64,000 nt of DNA from an uncultured Pelagibacteraceae bacterium (GTDB lineage: Bacteria; Pseudomonadota; Alphaproteobacteria; Pelagibacterales; Pelagibacteraceae), in contig CACBCE010000002.1 in assembly GCA_902537665.1 (NCBI GenBank), positions 62,001 through 126,000 on the forward strand, written 5' to 3'. The notes below the pieces were generated by a model. The model worked only from the letters and a program-made list of their open reading frames with translations. It searched no databases and had not been told where the DNA came from. Positions within the stretch are counted from its first letter, which is position 1. Every line of letters begins with the position of its first letter. Position numbers and translations under genes: made by a program. Below, one piece after another: positions 60,608 to 64,000 of this stretch.

Positions 60608-62160
60608 TATAAAATCCTTGGTGCGATAAATACTAATAATTCCGTCATATTATCAGACTTGTTTTTACCTGAAAGCAGTTTTCCAACAACTGGAACATTT
60701 TTGGTGCCTGGAACTCCTTGTCTGCTATTAGACTTGATATTTTTCTTAATTCCACCAATTACAACAATGTCTCCATCAGCAACTAATAACTTAGTGTTAA
60801 TTTCCATCGTATTTATCCCTGGAGTTCCACCCCCACCTGTTCTGTTTGGAGTGTCGTTATTAACTGTAATTGTTAGCATCACATTTCCATCACCAATAAT
60901 ATTAGGAGTGACTGTGAGTTTTAAGGCGGCATCAGCAAAAGTATCCGCTGACTCACCTCCGGAAACAGGTATTTGTTCACCCTGTTTAATACTTGCTGTT
61001 TGATTATCTAAAGTGAATAATTTTGGATTAGAAACTGTTTTACCTAATCCTTCAGTTTCTAATGCCTCTAATTCTAATTTTAAAACTGCTGATCCAGTTT
61101 TTCTCAAAATACCAATACCGCTTGTAGCACCAGCAGCACCAAAACTAAAAAGATTATCTTGTCCAGAAGCGTTAGAAAATGAAGCAGTGCTATTTGATAA
61201 TGCTGCTCCATCCCCATCGGCTGCTCCAACTGAACTTCCTCCAATTGTACCACCCACTCTTTCTCTATTTCTTGTGTATGCTGCTCCCATTTTTTTTCCT
61301 AAAGCCTGTTCAAAATTAGATGTTGCTTCAACAATAAATGCTTCGATTAAAACCTGTCTCGTTCTTTTATCTATTTCTCTAATTACTTTATCAACAATAT
61401 CTAAATCTTTCTCTTTACCTCTAACAATAATTGATCTTGTTGTTTTTTCTTCAGTAACTTGGATTGGCATAAAGCTTTGATTTGTGCCAACACTTGTAAA
61501 TAATTCTGTAATTGTTGCTTTAGCTTCTGCGGGTGAAATATAATATAATCTAAATATTTCAGAAATAATAGGTTCAACTGAGTCTTCAAGCTCTACTTTC
61601 TTTTTAACAGCTGAGGCTCTAGCTGACTTATAACTTTCTTGAGAAGTTAAATTTCCAGGTGTTGATACTCTGATAATATTACTAGCTACATCTATATCTG
61701 CTGCATAGCTTTTCAAATCTAACAACGCATTAAATGCTTTATCCCATGGAACATTTTGCAACTCAGCTGTAACTGCTCCAGCCACTTCATCCCCTACTAA
61801 AATATTAATGTTTCCAATTTCAGACATCAAAGCCATTGCTTCTTTGAAATCAAGACTTTGAAATTTAAATGAAACATTTTGTTTTAAAGAAACAAATTCT
61901 TCAGAGATTAATAAATAATTTCTTTCTTTGACAGATGATAATTGTTTTCTTTTCTTGAGCTTAACAACATCTCCCTCAATTGGTGTAGGGCCCATTTCTG
62001 CAGTTTTATCTAATTCTTTTTTTCCAAGTTGTTTAATATCTGTTTTAATTAAAGGTTCATCATGTTTGAAAACTTTGTTGCCCATTTTTCCTTTGCAACC
62101 AGTTAATGATAAAATTAAAAGTGGTATTATTAAAAATGATGCTATGTTTTTAAATTTCAT
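60607..62160 (-). CDS. pilQ: Type IV pilus secretin, lipoprotein type (PilQ/MshL-like)
   Basis: Outer-membrane channel for the pilus, 517 residues. The signal sequence ends in a lipobox LSLTGC (Cys22), unlike classic PilQ, so it is probably a lipidated secretin of the MshL/BfpB kind. The N domain (about 90-170) carries FKFQSLDFKEAMALMSEIGN and VPWDKAFNALLDL; the secretin core (about 270-517) has VLIEAFIVEATSNFEQALG, LKLELEALETEGLGKTVSNP, VPVVGKLL and TELLVFIAPRIL. A Gly/Ser/Ala-rich loop occurs around 310-350. It follows pilP by 3 nt and overlaps pilB by 1 bp. Confidence 0.95.
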   Translation of the reverse strand: MKFKNIASFLIIPLLILSLTGCKGKMGNKVFKHDEPLIKTDIKQLGKKELDKTAEMGPTPIEGDVVKLKKRKQLSSVKERNYLLISEEFVSLKQNVSFKFQSLDFKEAMALMSEIGNINILVGDEVAGAVTAELQNVPWDKAFNALLDLKSYAADIDVASNIIRVSTPGNLTSQESYKSARASAVKKKVELEDSVEPIISEIFRLYYISPAEAKATITELFTSVGTNQSFMPIQVTEEKTTRSIIVRGKEKDLDIVDKVIREIDKRTRQVLIEAFIVEATSNFEQALGKKMGAAYTRNRERVGGTIGGSSVGAADGDGAALSNSTASFSNASGQDNLFSFGAAGATSGIGILRKTGSAVLKLELEALETEGLGKTVSNPKLFTLDNQTASIKQGEQIPVSGGESADTFADAALKLTVTPNIIGDGNVMLTITVNNDTPNRTGGGGTPGINTMEINTKLLVADGDIVVIGGIKKNIKSNSRQGVPGTKNVPVVGKLLSGKNKSDNMTELLVFIAPRIL

Positions 62161-62163
62161 AAA

Positions 62164-62670
62164 TTAATTATTTCTCTCTGTAATTTGATTTTTAAAGTTT
62201 ATCACCATTAAGGATTTACCGTTTTTATCGAATACAGCCTCTTTATTATTTACTGCAATTAGTTTTACCCCTGGACTTAATTCTTCAAACATACTTAAAG
62301 TAATTACTTCCCCACTAGCATTAATTAATGATACAAATCCTTGGTCATCACCTGCGGTCATCACTGCAGCCAATTTAAACTTATATAAACTCATAGCGTT
62401 TTTTGCTTCTTCTGGATCGGTCATCATTATAGTGCCCCCTCCAGTTAAAGAACTATCTCCTACAAAAGGATCATTAAGTGGAAGCGGTTCCTCATTATTT
62501 ATCTCTGATGATATGTTTGACTGAGAATTAGCCTGCTTTTCTTTTATCTTTTGATTAATTTCTTTTGCTTTTTCAATTATGTTTTGCTCAGTATCATGAC
62601 TATCAGCCATAGATATCTTTGACGCTAATATAAAGAGTAGCGAAATAAAGATTATTTTAAAAAAATTCAT
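62164..62670 (-). CDS. pilP: PilP-like pilus alignment protein
   Basis: Periplasmic protein of 168 residues with a non-lipobox signal peptide (1-22, ending SMA). Conserved weak PilP features are NDPFVGDSSLTGGG near 66-79, LYKFKLAAVMTAGDDQGFVS near 95-114 and the final beta module GVKLIAVNNKEAVFD. PilP links PilNO to the secretin. It overlaps pilO by 14 bp. Family assignment rests on position as well as sequence. Confidence 0.8.
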   Translation of the reverse strand: MNFFKIIFISLLFILASKISMADSHDTEQNIIEKAKEINQKIKEKQANSQSNISSEINNEEPLPLNDPFVGDSSLTGGGTIMMTDPEEAKNAMSLYKFKLAAVMTAGDDQGFVSLINASGEVITLSMFEELSPGVKLIAVNNKEAVFDKNGKSLMVINFKNQITERNN

Positions 62671-63343
62671 CTGGTAACCCCACTATTGTTAATGTTCCTT
62701 TAACTTTTATCGCTCCAGTTGAATCTCTTTTTACCACTTGTATCGACTCTTTGTCAAAGTTTAACATCTTGTTAGAAAGTGATAGGGCTCTTTTAAATTT
62801 AATATAACCAATAAAATTGCCATCAATTTCGAATTCAACCGGTATCAAATAGTACGCGATATTCTTAACATTTTTAGCTTGATTCTTTTTTGTGCTCTTT
62901 ACTTTTTTGCCATCTGCTTTTGCTAGGGCTTCTGCCTTCATAACTTCTTTGATCTCTTTTTTTTCAATTTTTGAAATAACCAAATCGTTCTGTCCAGCAT
63001 ACTCACTCAATGTCTGATAAAGACCTTCAACCTCAGCTTTTGAGTGGAATAAACTTGAGTATCTCTCATATTCTGGTTTAAGCTTTTTAATTCTTGCTTT
63101 CATTGAAATAACATCATTAGTAAATTGTTCTGTTTCTTGTTTTTTTAAATTCATATCGTCTATTTTAGCTTTTCTAGAATCAACCATTGGACTTAAAATC
63201 GCGTAATAAATTATTAAAAATAAAACTACCGCTCCAAAGATAATTCCTATTTTGGTAAGCATTTTTTTGTCTTTTGATAATTTTGTAATTTGATCTTTAA
63301 TGTCAGACATATTCAAATTTTTTAAATCAATATTCATTGCCAT
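62657..63343 (-). CDS. pilO: Type IV pilus inner-membrane alignment protein PilO
   Basis: Bitopic membrane protein of 228 residues. A short cytoplasmic N-terminus leads to one helix (about 30-50, IGIIFGAVVLFLIIYYAIL), a coiled coil (55-110) and a periplasmic ferredoxin-like domain. KIEKKEIKEVMKAEA and the beta-rich PVEFEIDGNFIGYIKFKRAL fit PilO. It is 2 nt after pilN and overlaps pilP by 14 bp. Confidence 0.9.
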   Translation of the reverse strand: MAMNIDLKNLNMSDIKDQITKLSKDKKMLTKIGIIFGAVVLFLIIYYAILSPMVDSRKAKIDDMNLKKQETEQFTNDVISMKARIKKLKPEYERYSSLFHSKAEVEGLYQTLSEYAGQNDLVISKIEKKEIKEVMKAEALAKADGKKVKSTKKNQAKNVKNIAYYLIPVEFEIDGNFIGYIKFKRALSLSNKMLNFDKESIQVVKRDSTGAIKVKGTLTIVGLPDEFF

Positions 63344-63345
63344 AA

Positions 63346-64000
63346 TTAACCTCTTTTAATTTTTACAAATACTCTAAAACCTTTCATGGTAGCTGAACCT
63401 GCTGTACCTTTTGGTAATCGCATTGAAGATAACGATGCTTGTTCAACTAACTTTTGTTTACTTAAATTATCTATGAATTTTAATATATCTTGATCACTTG
63501 CAGCTACACCCTGGATGACTAGATTTTTGGTTCCATTAAAAGATACTTGATCAAATCTTACTCTGTTTGGAACACTTGAAGCTACTTGAGCTAAAATTCT
63601 ATATGTTAATTCTTTATTTGAAGTAAGAGTTTTACTTAATTTTAAAGACGTATTAATAATACCAAGTTCTTTTGAAACTATTTTCTTTTGTTGAACTATT
63701 TGGGTATGTTCAGCTTTTATACTTTCATATTGTTTTAATTCAGAATTGTAAGAAAAAATATTCCAAAAAGATAAACCAAATAATAATAAATATATTCCAG
63801 CTACAGTTGCAGTTATTCCTTTAAAAGCAAAGCCAGAAATAGCTTTCATCTTTTTTTGTTTCATGACATTTGATCTGTCAGGTAATAAGTTAATATTTTT
63901 GACTGCTGTAACAAATTTATAATAACCAAAAACATCAAGTTTTCTAAAAGCTAAACCCACAGCAGTAGACAAATAAGATCGATTAATTTTACTATCAAGC
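63346..64000 (-). CDS. PilM-PilN fusion, 3' part; runs off the window
   Basis: The visible frame is open to the window end. Residues before and around the TTG at 63972 read KINRSYLSTAVGLAFRKLD, the typical PilM C-terminus, and continue without a stop into VKNINLLPDR, the typical PilN N-terminus. A PilN part follows: one helix (about residues 50-70 of the visible part), a coiled coil and the periplasmic domain ending FRVFVKIKRG. So this is most likely a PilM-PilN fusion, not a PilN starting at 63972; no ATG or Shine-Dalgarno marks a separate pilN start except an internal ATG at VMKQKKMKA. It lies 2 nt before pilO. Confidence 0.8.
   Translation of the reverse strand, partial: LDSKINRSYLSTAVGLAFRKLDVFGYYKFVTAVKNINLLPDRSNVMKQKKMKAISGFAFKGITATVAGIYLLLFGLSFWNIFSYNSELKQYESIKAEHTQIVQQKKIVSKELGIINTSLKLSKTLTSNKELTYRILAQVASSVPNRVRFDQVSFNGTKNLVIQGVAASDQDILKFIDNLSKQKLVEQASLSSMRLPKGTAGSATMKGFRVFVKIKRG

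Noticed and set aside
60659..61480. Two plus-strand frames of 114 and 155 codons opposite the secretin
   Set aside because: They are shadows of the strongly supported secretin gene and have no start context.
1..64000. tRNA, rRNA, insertion sequences, prophage or integron
   Set aside because: I looked through the intergenic gaps for clover-leaf patterns, terminal inverted repeats and transposase or integrase motifs and recognised none; a covariance search could still find a tRNA I missed.

Overview
The window is very AT-rich and densely packed, with tiny intergenic gaps, many 1-8 bp gene overlaps and almost no mobile DNA. Gene content (NAD-dependent formate dehydrogenase, glycine-riboswitch-controlled gcvTHP, several branched-chain-type ABC importers, many small DMT exporters, Lys/Asn/Ile-rich proteins) fits a streamlined marine alphaproteobacterium of the SAR11/Pelagibacterales type. 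That assignment is an inference from composition and gene repertoire; no rRNA or tRNA gene was recognised here.

Layout. 1-5.0 kb: an HD-domain enzyme, glutathione synthesis (gshA-gshB), a DMT exporter and an MFS transporter. 5.0-9.6 kb: cmk, a charged coiled-coil protein, an amidinotransferase with its own DMT transporter, a NifU-like scaffold and an HPP membrane protein. 9.6-14.8 kb: a complete branched-chain-type ABC importer (binding protein, two ATPases, two permeases, and a 27-codon membrane ORF at the end). 15.2-18.5 kb: formate dehydrogenase, msrA, selO. 18.5-31.5 kb: redox and membrane-lipid genes (DAO oxidoreductase, tspO, SDR, TIGR03643 protein, glutaredoxin), then a long minus-strand run that starts with a tandem glycine riboswitch and reads gcvT-gcvH-gcvP directly into FAD oxidoreductase-DUF1365-CFA synthase-DUF3833-inverse autotransporter barrel. 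31.5-36.9 kb: 5-oxoprolinase pxpA diverging from pxpB-pxpC-DMT, then TPR, TerC and DMT genes. 36.9-42.9 kb: a second ABC importer whose binding-protein gene faces its permease operon across a strong terminator, with proC at the head of the permease operon.

43-64 kb is the most unusual part. On the minus strand it carries a type IV pilus assembly operon (PilM-PilN fusion, PilO, PilP, lipoprotein secretin, PilB, PilC), two pilins, an ammonium transporter fused to a SpoIIE-type PP2C phosphatase, a TPR/outer-membrane barrel protein, a FecR-domain protein with a lysine-repeat tail, a CHASE2-SpoIIE phosphatase and two tandem propeller autotransporters. Between the pilins and pilC, on the plus strand, sit two STAS antagonists and one RsbW-like kinase. 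Together these form a complete two-input partner-switching pathway (two phosphatases, two STAS proteins, one kinase) embedded in a pilus/surface locus with no sigma factor in view. I propose that ammonium passage through the Amt domain and a second, periplasmic/envelope signal sensed by CHASE2/FecR set the phosphorylation state of the STAS pair and so control the pilus or surface proteins. The parts are seen in the sequence; the wiring is inference.

Two divergent gene pairs (pxpB/pxpA and tspO/SDR) have start codons only about 21-24 bp apart with overlapping, near-symmetrical -10 boxes, predicting bidirectional promoters and leaderless mRNAs.
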